Shown: piece after piece, positions 22,399 through 34,335 of the stretch
Numbering within the stretch: position 1 is the first letter of the stretch
Layout: each line of letters opens with the position of its first letter
NCBI GenBank assembly: GCA_021234155.1
Contig: JAJEKV010000022.1
Span: 7,471,961-7,535,960 of the forward strand
DNA from: Isoetes taiwanensis
Taxonomy: Eukaryota > Streptophyta > Lycopodiopsida > Isoetales > Isoetaceae
Direction of reading: 5' to 3'
DNA length: 64,000 nucleotides
Translations under genes and position numbers: made by a program
The notes under the pieces: model-generated
Databases searched by the model: none
What the model was told of the DNA's origin: nothing
What the model saw: the letters and a program-made list of their open reading frames with translations, nothing else

Positions 22399-24890
22399 CC
22401 AATACAAAAACGCAGCAAGCGGATTACTGCCCGGATTAAAAAACCCCCGCCCCGAAGGGTTTTCGAGGGAAAAAACGTGGCAGCAATCAGCCTGCCGACA
22501 AACCGGTCCTAACATATAAAATGCGTAAAACACCCAAATATATCGGTCATGCATCGCACCGTAGTGCCTAATCAAGCGGGCGGCCGGTGAGGGGCAAAGG
22601 TGACCTCGCAGTCCAAGATTACCGAATGAAATGCACCCCGTGGCACGCATCGACGGTGTGTTCATCGGCAAATGCAAGGGCAAGTCCGGCCATTACTAAG
22701 GGGCGTGTCGGCCCGTGATCGATCAACGCCAGGCAACTCTGGAAAGTGTGAGACTCATCCTCAATGGCACCCGTTTGACAAAGACCATGAGGGAGCTCGC
22801 CGGCGGGGCTCCCCAATCCACCGCCCGCCTCTCGCGAAGATGGTGGGCACTGCGGGCGAATGGAGGCAATGAGTCCGCGCTTTTTGAGGGGTACGGGGAA
22901 CGCATGTAGAGTATGTGGCCCCGGCTAACACGGGTTGATGTGCTCCTTGTAATGGGCCATTTTGACCTGCTTTAGAGCCGGGGTCCCGAGCTTGCCAAGG
23001 AAACAAGCCGCCTAGGTACTCCCACGGTCATCACGACGACCGGTGCCCTTGCGCTCCACGACGTGCTCTGCCCCGTTCGTTCCATCCGGCGAACCACCGA
23101 TCTCTTACCCCTCCAAGCGGGCCCTAAGTTGCCAGACCCATGGCCCGCAGTGTAAGCCGGTCGCGGGAGCCGAAAGCATCATCCATAGTAACCACTTTCT
23201 AAAAATAGACGATGTGTCTATCAAGGGTCACCCAATAAGCGGCAAGAATCCATTTCATGCGGCAGAATCGATAGGGGACTGAAGGTTTCACCCAAGTGCC
23301 GTACAAAAAATGCCTTCGTGACTGCCCAAGTCATTCCAGTGTCGCCAAAGAGACAGACGGGGCCCCAAACCTCGACCCCGCGTCTGAAGGGGCCAGCTTC
23401 GACTAGTGCCAGGAACAGATGTGACCGATGGCCCCAATCATAGAGCTTTGCCTGCGGACTGTTGTTACGCATGATGACAAAAGCGCTTTCCGGCCGGGCC
23501 GTCAATAGCGGATAGACGCCTCCTAGCGAGCGAGGAGGGGAACTCCACCCCTAGGTACTTGTAGGTGGGCGTGACGCCCACAGTCGGCCCCCGATATGTG
23601 AGTGCGGGGAGGCATGGGGTGACGTGAAGAGGATATGAGAACCACCCCGGTCTTGGCCGATTGATAAGATGTCGTAGCCCGACAAAATGTGTCTAGGGCA
23701 TCGGTGAGACTCGCATAGCTTATGGGGTGTGGGCAGCCAGGCCAACATCGTCGAGATAGATGAGCCGGAGGATGACTGGTGCAAAAGTCGTATGCCATCC
23801 CCCATGCTCGAGAAGCCGGGGCTCTAACTAATCAATGTAGAGGCCAAAAGTGTTGGCGAGAGGGGGCAACCCCGCCGACCCCGATACTCTTGGTGAATGC
23901 TTGGCCCGTCGGCCGCATCCCGCCAAAACAACTCTCATACAACTCAGTATATGGCATGCGCACAGCGCGGGAGCCCGGGGTTGACGCAGCCTAGCCCACG
24001 ACTTTTCCGAAAGTATCAAAAGCCTTCGCGAAGTCCACAAAGCAACAATACAAGTCCTGGGCAGATGATTCCGTTTGTCTTCAATCGAAGGCCCGGGGTG
24101 TAAAGATATGGTCAATCGTTGAGTGGCGGGTCTAAAGCCCCGCCTGCGGTGAGGGCTCGCACATCTCGCCTCTACTACCCGGGTCAAATCGCCGCTTTCG
24201 AGAATGCCGACCAACGATTTGGCAAATCTTGAACCGACCATGATCGTCAGGTAATTGGTCGGACAAAGGTGGGTCGCCCGCCTTTGTGAATGGGAACAAC
24301 CTCGCTTGTGGTCCATTGTCGGGGAGACCTTCCCGCAATGCTCGTTGAACAAGGTAGTGAGGACCGGCACAAGCGGTACGCCCGCCCATTTGAGTAACTC
24401 GCCCGCATACCATCGAGGTCACCGCCTTCCCATTAGCCACCCGTTGAGCCCTCCTCTCAACATCCTCGCCCAGAACCAATGGGGCCATCCGGTGGGCATG
24501 AGGGTCTGGCGTCCCCGGCGGGTCATAGAGCTGCTTTGCAAAGTACTGTTCCCCTTTGCCCGGGTGTGATGTCCCCCCAGTGAAGGCTGGGCTGGCCTTC
24601 GAAGCACTCTACGCCAAAAGGTTCGAGGATGAGTGTCCAGCAGGCCGAACATCTCCCCATGATGCCTGGCAAGGTACCGCGCCTTTGTGTCCTTCGGATG
24701 GGCGTGATGCGGTGGTGGCCCGCTGGCGGTACTGGATCGAGAATGTGCCGGAGCTGCCGCTATGTTCTTTACACCGCATCAAACCATCGGTTACGCGGGA
24801 ATGTGAGGAAAAAAACCCTCGACGCAGCACTTCTGGCACCGGCGATGGCGGATGAAGCGCACAGAGGTGCCATTGCTACTTTTGCTGCCC
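22399..24890 (-). mobile_element. LINE copy A, body with reverse transcriptase (broken)
   Basis: A GC-rich non-LTR retrotransposon read on the minus strand, 5'-truncated near 24890. From 5' to 3': a linker LGEDVERRAQRVANGKA (24470-24420), then LTTLFNEHC (about 24360), NYLTIMVGSRFAKSLVGILESG, SIEDKRNHL (near 24080), and FGLYID (near 23840), which are reverse transcriptase landmarks of LINEs. It has many frameshifts, so no catalytic Asp pair can be read with confidence. At 22780-22733 CQTGAIEDESHTFQSC is the Cys/His motif found at the C-terminus of many LINE proteins. I would place it near RTE/Dualen-like lineages and not plant L1, with low certainty. Its 3' end lies at 9312 beyond the gypsy insertion. 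Confidence 0.8.
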
Positions 24891-26590
24891 AGGGTAATTG
24901 AAAAACCGTCTTTGTATCATTCCGTCATGTCAGTAGGTAAGATGGAATTAGCCTGTTTAGTGAGGCCGGTTCTGGTGAGGCCGGTTTAAAGGAAGATTGC
25001 GAGTGATTAAAGGAAGTGGGGACATAAATGCAAAAAATTGTGTCTATTCTATTTTGGAGGCTCTTATTGATAGCAAAAGGTGTAATCTTTGTCTCTGTCT
25101 CCATGGATTTGATGGAATAGCAGATGTGCTTTTTTCTGGAGGTTGCAATTTGCAATTTCTGTAGCTTATTTACTGTAAAATTGGTGATGAGGAAGTTAAT
25201 TCGATAGCAGAGGCTATGAGGATGATAAGGATAAGATTAATTTGGGATGCCTAGACAGCGGCTCTGTTCGCAACAGAGGCCCTATTTGCCTCTGGATTGT
25301 CCATTCTGATGTTTTGCTATTGTCTTTATTTTTGGCCCTGTGAACTGTTGTGTATAATCAGCTTGCTTGTCTTGTAAGTGATACAAAAATCCAGGAGCTT
25401 TGGAACGACGATGATGTAAAAATATTCTGTACATTATGGCAATAATGTTTTAAACCATATGTTCGATTTGCACCATGGAATCATGCTTTTTTGAATTGGC
25501 TCAAAATGTAGGCCACTGGATATCCTGGAGATCAATGGCTCCAAAAGAAATGACCTGTAATAATTAGTAATAATTACTGTTACAAGAAATTTATTGGGGC
25601 GGCACGCAGTTGGACCTACTATTAACGTCCAACATTTAACAACGCAATATCTACTTCGAAAAGTGGATATCAAGTTCGCAACGAAGCACATTCATTATTC
25701 AAACAAAGGTAGAGAGCTTTCATTTGAGCCCTTAACCGACGGGTTTAGTGCCGTGTAAAAGACAGGTCTAACCGAAGCTGGATCCTCAATACAACAAATT
25801 ACATCAAATCACATGGTTGATTTCTAGAAATTTTTAGTTGTTTCATCTAGTAGCTGTGCTATGTAGAAATAGTTGTTGTCTTTTATTTGGCAAAAGAAAT
25901 TGGTAAGTGTGCCATTGCATTATTTTCTTCCAGTGTAGTACAATCCTGTTATCCATCTTTAAGCCATCTACAATTGAGCACATGTCCTATCTTCTTAGTG
26001 CTAGTAGAGCATGTGTCTAACGTGGCTACGCTTTTGCAATCCTCGACATGTAATTTGTCATGCATAGAGCCATTTTTGTTTTTGCCACAAGCGCCTTTAA
26101 AATTTGAAGCACCCTTCTGGATATTATGCAGCTCACTTACACTGTTCTTTACCATCACTTGTAATTCTACTAAATCAATAAAAGATGCTCCAAATTCTTG
26201 AAACGAAAATTGTTGTGATGAAGAATATTACATCTTTCAATATAATAATACAAGAAACTTATCGGCCGCCGCGAACGTTTCTCTTCCCCAACTCGTCTAT
26301 GCATGGTAGAACATGCAGAATTTGAACCTGCATTTTTTTGCCTTATGTTCAGTGCCCGCACGATAGAAGGATATTGACCATACGACTCGTTACCAAAGAT
26401 GTTTTGTATTAAATCAAAAGAATCTAAGTTCTGAACATGCAAAAATTGAACTGTGTTTGAGCATGGAGAATTCTAACCTCCGTAGTTGCCAATATATCTA
26501 TGCAAAATGGTTATTCAAAATGCATACGAATAAAACATGACCCATTAACCCAATAGCTTTCCATATGGTAAAAATGAATTTATGATATGC
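24891..26590. other. no gene recognised
   Basis: AT-rich sequence. GAGGCCGGTT is repeated 18 bases apart at 24962-24985. At about 26305-26335 the minus strand has a T-arm-like GCAGGTTCAAATTCTGC, a possible tRNA-type SINE relic. No coding frames above chance. Confidence 0.45.
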
Positions 26591-26754
26591 ATCATGGAGA
26601 TGGTTCTTCATGCAATAGTGCCATAGATAAATGCTCTGTTTTTTCATTGATCTTGTTACGTTGTGGATTTTTGTGGATCTTGTTTTTTCCTTTCAAGCAC
26701 AGCGGCGGCACTACATGCAGGAACCCGCCATAGCCATCTGCCATGTGTCCATAC

Positions 26755-26919
26755 GTAATTCGCCCAGGCATTTATTACGCACGGGAAAATACCCTCCTCG
26801 GGTTTCCCAGGGGTAATCTGCTCGGCGGCGCCGCCACTGTTGGTGGCGCCACCTGGCAGATTACCCCTCGAAAAACCCTCGGGGGGTATTTTGCCTTATA
26901 CATAATAAACGCCTGGGGC
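26755..26919. repeat. foldback hairpin 1 of the array
   Basis: An imperfect palindrome of about 165 bases. Outer arms are GTAATTCGCCCAGGC and its inverse, then GGGAAAATACCC, a run with CGGGTTT, GGGGTAATCTGC, and a GC-only core (GGCGGCGCCGCC against GGTGGCGCCACC). The arms pair almost without gap except for CGCAC against a TATA-like stretch. The right arm keeps AATAAACGCCTGGGGC. Confidence 0.85.
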
Positions 26920-27240
26920 AAATAAACGAATAAATGAATACCTAAAGATGTGAATAAACGAATACCTAAATGTTTATGGAACTTTAATATGGGTTATGCA
27001 TCTTTTATATAAATATGGGTTTATTTGCATGTCTTGTTCGAGGCCATTAATCTGCAAAATATTCTGCAGATTGTGCCAGATCAATGGCCATGAAATTTTT
27101 TAACAAAGGTTCAATTGCAAGTTTGAATGGTGCAAACAATATTAATGAAATCTAATGGTTCAAAACAAACAATTGGAACAGAGGGATAACAATTGAGCCC
27201 AGAAAAAAAACCATCTCCATCCCCTCCTTGCTCTGCCGTT

Positions 27241-27310
27241 GGGCTAGATTCGAATCTCCAGGCTGCAATGCCCTCACTAGAGCCCCAAAGATGTGCTCTG
27301 CCTTAGGGTG
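27241..27310 (-). repeat. tRNA-like core of module L (first of nine)
   Basis: On the minus strand a B-box (GGTTCGAATCC in the best copies; GATTCGAATCT here) stands about 50 bases after an A-box-like CCCTAAGGCAGAGC, with GGGGCTCT..GAGGGC between them, as in the head of a tRNA-derived SINE. The same core lies at about 31339-31410, 33139-33208, 34641-34725 (scrambled), 36457-36525, 37966-38035, 39776-39845, 41515-41585 and 43307-43375. The best copy is 31339-31410. No copy folds as a full tRNA. Confidence 0.6.
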
Positions 27311-28532
27311 TATCCCCATTAGTCTGTTATGTCGCCTTGCCTTTGCTTCATGACAATTAGCGACAAAAAAAAAATTGGTTGCATTATCTCTTCTCCAACC
27401 TTATTTCGTCCTTCGTGGCAAAGGCAACTTCAAAAAACTCGGAAGTGCGAGAGGACTTCCGAATTGCTGAATTCAGGGCCGGGTTTGTCTTCCTGCTGGA
27501 TTTTATTTGTCTTCTAGTGGAGAGATCCGTTATGATTTGTTTCTTGCTCTGATTTCAGGTTTAGGAGCACTGAATTGCAATAGGAATGGCTTCACACAAA
27601 TGGCTTTGCTTTGCTTACATGGCAAAGCTCCCAGGACTTGGTTCTACGGTATGGGGATGCACCCTTAAGCAGAAAAAAACGACAAGCAACAAACAATTTG
27701 GAATAGCCAAGTTAGCTAAGACTCGATCCGTCATTTGCTCCTCTCTTGTCTCTGTTCCCGCACCCTTTACGTCATAGCAAGGAAGCGGCCTATGCAAGAA
27801 ACTCAGAAATTACATTACATAAATTCAGGGGTCTATGTAAGATTGTTTACCAACACAGGGTAAACAGATCACACACCTTACAGTCACTCCTACAAGATTT
27901 CTAGTGTTGTTTAGTGATGCGAATAGTACGACATCCAAAAATCAATAGCAGTATTGGCACTCACATCTGGTAAAAAATATCCATTTCTCTCGTGTGACTA
28001 AAAATAAAATATACAATGATATGGACAACCAAGATTTATTTGCCCTGATTCCAAGCATAAAATTCGTCTTTTCTTTCAAAGCGCTAATTACTGCCACCTC
28101 CTTTTTCTTGCAGCTCTGTTTCTTGCCGCCTCATACCTTTTCTTGCAGCATTCCGACCTAGAATGAGAGGTGCAGCTCTTGAACGGAAGGTGCAGCAATC
28201 AGATCTAGAATGGGAGCTTCATTTTCCTTCTGTTAAAGATCCACCCTTGTCTTGCCGTTGAAGTGATCTTGCCACAAAGTAGTATAAGGTCATCTTAGGG
28301 TTCTTTATCTAAAAGAGAGAGGTCTTGCCATCAGTTCTTTTTTTTTTTTTTCCTAAGCGGGGCCATAGACGGATGCTGTTTTTCATTGATCACGGAGTGC
28401 CATAGACAACTGAGTGCCATAGCCGATGCTCATTTTTTCATTGATCTTGTTATGTTGTGGATTTTTGTGGATCTTGTTTTTCCTTTTCAAGCATGGCGAA
28501 CCCCGCCATAGCCATCTGCCATATGTCCGTAC

Positions 28533-28694
28533 ATAATTCGCCCAGGCATTTATTACGCACGGGAAAAATACCCTCCTCGGGTTTCCCGGGCGGCGTCACC
28601 AGCGATGGGGGCGCACTCGCAGATTACCCCCCAGAAAACCCTCGGGGGGTATTCTTCCTTATATGTAATAAACGTCTGGGGCGAAGCGAATTAC
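28533..28694. repeat. foldback hairpin 2
   Basis: Here the pairing extends outward: ATAATTCGCCCAGG on the left against CGAATTAC on the right, with an extra AAGC. The core is shortened to GGGCGGCGTCACC-AGCGATGG. It is followed directly by module S, with no module L. Confidence 0.8.
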
Positions 28695-29225
28695 TGTTAT
28701 ATTACTCTATTTTTATAAAGCATAATATTCGTCTTTTCTTTCAAAGCAGCGCCGCTAATTACCGTCGCCTTATTTTTCTTGCAGCTCTGTTTCTTGCTGC
28801 CTCGTACTTTTTCTTGCAGCATTCAGATCTAGAACAGCAGATGCAGCTCTAGAACGGGAGGTGCAGCATTCAGATGGGAGAACGGGAGCTTCATTTTCCT
28901 TCTGTTAAAGATCCACCCTTATTCTGCTGTTGCAGCATTCTTGCCACAGAGAAGTATAAGGTCATGCCGGCTCTTTGCACGAAAAGAGAGAGGTCTTGCT
29001 ATCAGTTCTTTTCCTTTTTTTCCTAAGCAGGTTCATAGACAGATGCTCTATTTTTTCATTGATCTGGAGTGCCATAGACAAATCGGGAGTGCCATAGACA
29101 GATGCTTTGTTTTTTCATTGATCTTGTTATGTTGTGGATTGTTGTGGATCTTGTTTTTTCCTTTCAAGCACAACGGCGGCACTGCATGCAGGAAGCCGCC
29201 ATAGCCATCTGCCATGTGTCCGTAC

Positions 29226-29412
29226 GTAATTCACCCAGGCGTTTACGCGCACGGAAAATACCCCTCGGGTTTCAGGGGGTAATCGCTTTCGGCGGCTTAC
29301 CAGTTCCGCGCCAAGTCGCGCCTCGTGGGGAGGTAGCCCTCATGATTACCCCTCAGAAAACCCTCGGGGGGTATTTTTCCTTATTACATAATAAATGCCT
29401 GGGGCGAATTAC
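29226..29412. repeat. foldback hairpin 3
   Basis: The loop is longer and no longer symmetric (CTTTCGGCGGCTTACCAG to GGGGAGGTAGCCC). GTAATTC and GAATTAC ends pair fully. Followed by module S. Confidence 0.8.
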
Positions 29413-29945
29413 TGTTATATTACTCCATTTTATAAAGCATAAAATTCGTCTTTTCTTTCAAAGCGGCGCCGCTAATTACTGCCACCTCCGTTTTCTTGCA
29501 GTTCTATTTCTTGCCGCCTCATACTTTTTCTTACAGCATTCAGATCTAACGGGAGGTGCAGTTCTAGAAGGGGAGGTGCAGCATTCAGATCTAGAACGGG
29601 AGAACGAGAGCTTCATTTTCCTTCTGTTAAAGGTCCATCCTTGTTCTGCCGTTGAAGCATTCTTGCCACAAAGCAATATAAGGTCATGTTGGTTCTTTGC
29701 ACGAAAAGAGAGAGGTCTTGCTATCAGTTCTTTTCTTTTTTTTCCTAAGCAGGGCCATAGACAGATGCTCTGTTTTTTCATTGATCTGGAGTGCCATAGA
29801 CAAATCTGGAGTGCCATAGACAGATGCTCTATTTTTCATTGATCTTGTTATGTTGTGGATTTTTATGGATCTTGTTTTTTCCTTTCAAGCACAGCGGCGG
29901 CACTGCATGCAGGAAGCCGCCATAGCCATCTGCCATGTGTCCGTA

Positions 29946-30138
29946 CATAATTCACCCAGGCGTTTATTACGCACGGGAAAATACCCTCCTCGGGTTTTTG
30001 AGGGGTATCTGCTTTCGCGGCATGCCGGTGTCGCTTATCGAAGTGTGCCGCCTCTCGGCTGGTGGCGTCGCCTAGTTACCAATTAAAACCCCTCGGGGTA
30101 TTTTTCCTTATACATAATAAATGCCTGGGGCGAATTAC
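29946..30138. repeat. foldback hairpin 4
   Basis: The loop (CTTTCGCGGCATGCCGG to GGTGGCGTCGCC) differs again from its neighbours, while the outer arms remain. Followed by module S. Confidence 0.8.
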
Positions 30139-30706
30139 TGTTATATTACTCCATTTTTATAAAGCATAAAATTCGTCTTTTCTTTCAAAGCGGCGCCGCT
30201 AATTGCTGCCGCCTCCTTTTTCTTGCAGTTTTGTTTCTTGCCACCTCATACTTTTTCTTGCAGCATTCAGATCTAACGGGAGGTGCAGCTCTAGAACGGG
30301 AGGTGCAACATTCAGATCTAGAATGGGAGAACGAGAGCTTCATTTTCCTTCTGTTAAAGATCCATCCTTGTTCTGTCGTTGAAGCATTCTTGCCACAGAG
30401 CAGTATAAGGTCATGCTGGTTCTTTGCACGAAAAGAGAGAGGTCTTGCTATCAGTACATTCTACTAGCATTATATTCTGCAAAGGTTTTTTCCTTTTTTT
30501 TTTCTAAACAGGGCCGTAGACAGATGCTCTGTTTGTTCATTGATCTGGAGTGCCATAGACAAATCTGGAGTGCCATAGACAGATGCTCTGTTTTTTCATT
30601 GATCTTGTTACGTTGTGGATTTTTGTAGATCTTGTTTTTTCCTTTCAAGCATAGCGGTGGCACTACATGCAGGAAACCGCCATAGCCATCTGCCATGTGT
30701 CCGTAC

Positions 30707-30960
30707 GTAATTTGCCCAGGCATTTATTACGCACGGGAAAATACCCTCCTCGGGTTTCCCCAGGGTAATCTGCTCGGCGGCACCGCAGTGGCGCCGCCGC
30801 CGAGCAGATTACCCCTCGAAAAATCCTCGAGGGGTATTTTCCCTTGTTCGGTTTAGTGGCTAGTCCATTGGGTTAGCGATTAAGGGATCTTGTGTTCAAG
30901 TCTCTGGGGGTCCGTCATATGTCCTCATGGATGCTGCCAATGTGGCATGACGTAAAAATA

Positions 30961-30995
<35 letters not shown>

Positions 30996-31017
30996 ATATA
31001 TAATAAATGCTTGGGGC
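30707..31017. repeat. foldback hairpin 5, split by a SINE
   Basis: The GC core is a compact GGCGGCACCGCAGTGGCGCC. The right arm is interrupted after TTTTCCCTT by an inserted SINE and resumes at TATATATAATAAATGC. Confidence 0.8.
30846..30994 (+). mobile_element. tRNA-derived SINE with (CTAT)n tail
   Basis: About 149 bases present only in this one array unit, at a point where all others read CCCTTATACATAATAA. The head has an A-box-like TTTAGTGGCTAGTCC and a B-box-like GTGTTCAAGTCTC about 45 bases apart, the body follows (GTCCGTCATATGTCC, GGCATGACG), and the element ends in eight to nine CTAT units (30960-30994). The comparison with empty sites gives the borders within a few bases; a target duplication is not clear. 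Confidence 0.75.
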
Positions 31018-32648
31018 AAATAAACGAATAAATGAATACCTAAAGATGTGAATAAACGAATACCTAAATATTTATGGAACTTTAATATGGGTTATGCATC
31101 TTTTATAATAATATGGGTTTATTTGCATGTCTTGTTCGAGGCCATTAATCTGCGAAATATTCTCCAGATTGTGCCAGATCAATGGCCATGAAATTTTTTA
31201 ACAGAGGTTCAATTGCAAGTTTGAATGGTGCAAACAATATTAATGAAATCGAATGGTTCAAAACAAACAATTGGAACAGAGGGATAACAATTGAACCCAG
31301 AAAAAAACCCATCTCCATCTCCTCCTTGCTCTGCCGTTGGGCTGGATTCGAACCTCCAGGCCGCAGTGCCCTCACGAGAGCCCCAAAGATGCGCTCTGCC
31401 TTAGGGTGCATCCCTTTTAGTCTGTTATGTCGCCTTGCCTTTGCTTCGTGGCAATTAGGGACAATAAAAAATTTGGTTGCGTTATCTCTTCTCCAGCCTT
31501 ATTTTGTCCTTCGTGGCAAAGGCAACTTCAAAAAACTCGAAAGTGCGAAAGGACATTTGAATTGATGAATTCAGAGCTGGGTTTGTCTTCTTGCTGGATT
31601 TGATTTATCTTTTAGTGGAGAGATCCGTTATGATTTGTTTCTTGCTTTGATTTCAGGTTTAGGAGCACTGAATTGCAATGGGAATGGTCTTCACACAAAT
31701 GCCTTTGCTTTGCTTACATGGCAAAGCTCCCAGAACTTGGTTCTATGGTAATGGGGATGCACCCTTAACCAGAAAAAAACCACGGGCAGCAAACAATTTG
31801 GAATAGCCAAGATAGCTAAGACTCGGTCCATCATTTGCTCCTCTCTTGCCTCTGTTCCCGCATCCCTTACATCATAGCAAGGAAGCGGTCTATGCAAGAA
31901 ACTTAGAAATTACATTACATAAATTTAAGGGTCAGTGTAAGAAACTCAAAAATTGTTTACCAACACAGGGTAAACAGATTGCACACCTTACAGTCACTCA
32001 TACAAGATGTTTGGTGTTGTTTAGTGATGCGAATAGTACGACATCCAAAAATTAATAGCAGTATTGGCACTCACATCTGGTAAAAAATGTCCATTTCTCT
32101 CGTGTGACTAAAAATAAAATATACAATGATATGGACAACCAAGATTTATTTGCCCTGATTCCAAGCATAAAATTCGTCTTTTCTTTCAAAGCGCTAATTA
32201 CTGCCACCTCCTTTTTCTTGCAGCTCTGTTTCTTGCCGCCTCATACTTTTTCTTGCAGCATTCAGATCTAGAACGGGAGGTGCAGCTCTAGAACGGGAGG
32301 TGCAGCAATCAGATCTAGAATGGGAGCTTCATTTTCCTTCTGTTAAAGATCCACCCTTGTCCTGCCGTTGAAGTAATCTTGCCACAAACTAGTATAAGGT
32401 CATGCCGGTTCTTTGCACGAAAAGAGAGAGGTCTTGCCATCAGTTCTTTTCCTTTTTTCCTAAGCAGGGCCATAGACAGATTCTCTGTTTTTTCATTGAT
32501 CTGGAGTGCCATAGACAAATCTGAAGTGCCATAGACAGATGCTTTGTTTTTTCATTGATCTTGTTATGTTGTGGATTTTTGTGGATCTTGTTTTTTCCTT
32601 TCAAACACGGCCGGGGAACCCCGCCATAGCCATCCGCCATGTGGGGTA

Positions 32649-32821
32649 CATAATTAAGCCGGGCATTTATTACGCACGGGAAAAATACCCTCGGGTTTCC
32701 CGGGGGTAATCTGCTCGGCGGCGCCGCCACCGTTGGTGGCGCCTCCTCGCAGATTACCCCTCGAAAAACCCCCGGCCGGGGGGAGGGATATTTTCACTTA
32801 TACATAATAAACGCCTGGAGC
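32649..32821. repeat. foldback hairpin 6
   Basis: Core GGCGGCGCCGCCACCGTTGG. The right shoulder is expanded to CCCCCGGCCGGGGGGAGGG. The same form recurs at hairpin 8, one 3.3-kb period later. Confidence 0.8.
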
Positions 32822-33767
32822 AAATAAACAAATAAAGAATACCTAACGATGTGAATAAACGAATACCTAAATGTTTATAGAACTTTAATATGGGTTATGC
32901 ATCTTTTATAATAATATGGGTTTATTTGCATGTCTTGTTCGAGCCCATTAATTTGAAAAATATTCTTCAGATTGTGCCAGATCAATGGCCATGAATTTTT
33001 TTAACAGAGGTTCAATTGCAAGTTTGAATGGTGCAAACAATATTAATGAAATCCAATGGTTCAAAACAAACAATTAGAACAAAGGGATAACAATTGAACC
33101 CACAAAAAAACCCATCTCCATCTCCTCTTTGCTCTGCCGTTGGGCTAGATTCGAACCTCTAGGCCGTAGTGCCCTCACCAGAGCCCCAAAGATGTGCTCT
33201 GCCTTAGGGTGTATCCCCATTAGTCTGTTATGTCGCCTTGCCTTTGCTTGGCAATTAGCGACAAAAAAAATTTGGTCGCATATTATCTCTTCTCCAGCCC
33301 TATTTCGTCCTTCGTGGCAAAGGCAACTTCAAAAAACTCGGAAGTGCGAGAGGACTTCCGAATTGCTGAATTCAGAGCGGGGTTTGTCTTCTTGCTGGAT
33401 TTGATTTGTCTTCTAGTGGAGAGATCCAATGGGAATGGTCTTCACACAAATGGCTTTGCTTTGCTTACATGGCAAAGCTCCTTAACTTGGTTCTCACGGT
33501 AATGGGGATGCACCCTTAAGCGAAAAAACCACAAGCAACAAACAATTTGGAATAGCCAAGATAGCTAAGACTGGTCCGTCATTTGCTCCTCTCTTGCCTC
33601 ATCACGCACCCCCGCACCTCATAGCAAGGAAACGGTCTATGCAAGAAACTCAGAAATTACATTACATAAATTTAGGGTCTATGTAAGATTATTTACCAAT
33701 ACTGAGGTAAACAGATTGCACACCTTCTGATCCTCCTACAAGATTTCTAGTGTTGTTTAGTGATGCG
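32821..33767. repeat. module L, internally deleted form
   Basis: This L module jumps from GTTTAGTGATGCGA straight into GAGGTGCA of module S, losing about 310 bases across the L/S border. The same junction occurs at 37089 and nowhere else, so both come from one deletion that was later duplicated. Confidence 0.8.
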
Positions 33768-34145
33768 AGAGGTGCAAAGATTCGTGATCTAGAACGGGGA
33801 GAACTAAGCTTCATTTTCCTTCGCTAAAGACCCACCCTTGTTCTGCCGTTGAAGCATTTTTGCCACAGAGCAGTATAAGGTCATGCCGGTTCTTTGCACG
33901 AAAAGTGAGAGGTCTTGCTATCAGTTCTTTTTCTTTTTTCCTAAGCAGGGCCATAGACAGATGTTCTGTTCTTTCATCGACCCTGAGTGCCATAGACAAA
34001 TCGGAGTGCTATAGACGGATGCTCGCTTTTTCATTAATCTTGTTATGTTGTGGATTGTTGTGGATCTTGTTTTTCCTTTCACGCATCAACAACGACGATA
34101 TCGCGATGCAAGAAGCCGCCATAGCCATCTGCCATGTGTCCGTAC

Positions 34146-34335
34146 GTAATTCGCCCAGGCGTTTATTATGCACGGGAAAATACCCTCCTCGGGTTTTCGG
34201 AGCACCGCGCGCCGCCGGCCCGTGATGGCGGCAAGACGAAAGGCGCCGCCATCGCCGGTGGCGCCGCCTCGCAGATTACCTCCCAAAAAACCCTCGGGGG
34301 GTATTTTCTCTTATACGTAATAAACGCATGGGGCG
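34146..34335. repeat. foldback hairpin 7
   Basis: The loop is long and unlike the others (AGCACCGCGCGCCGCC, GATGGCGGCAAGACG), ending in GGTGGCGCCGCC. It lies in a patch with many CAG/CTG-type discrepancies, so loop bases are uncertain. Confidence 0.7.

Noticed and set aside
23828-24370. 180-codon minus frame in the LINE taken as a gene of its own
   Set aside because: It mixes pieces of the reverse transcriptase in shifting frames (NYLTIMVGSRF, SIEDKRNHL, FGLYID); it is part of the broken LINE.
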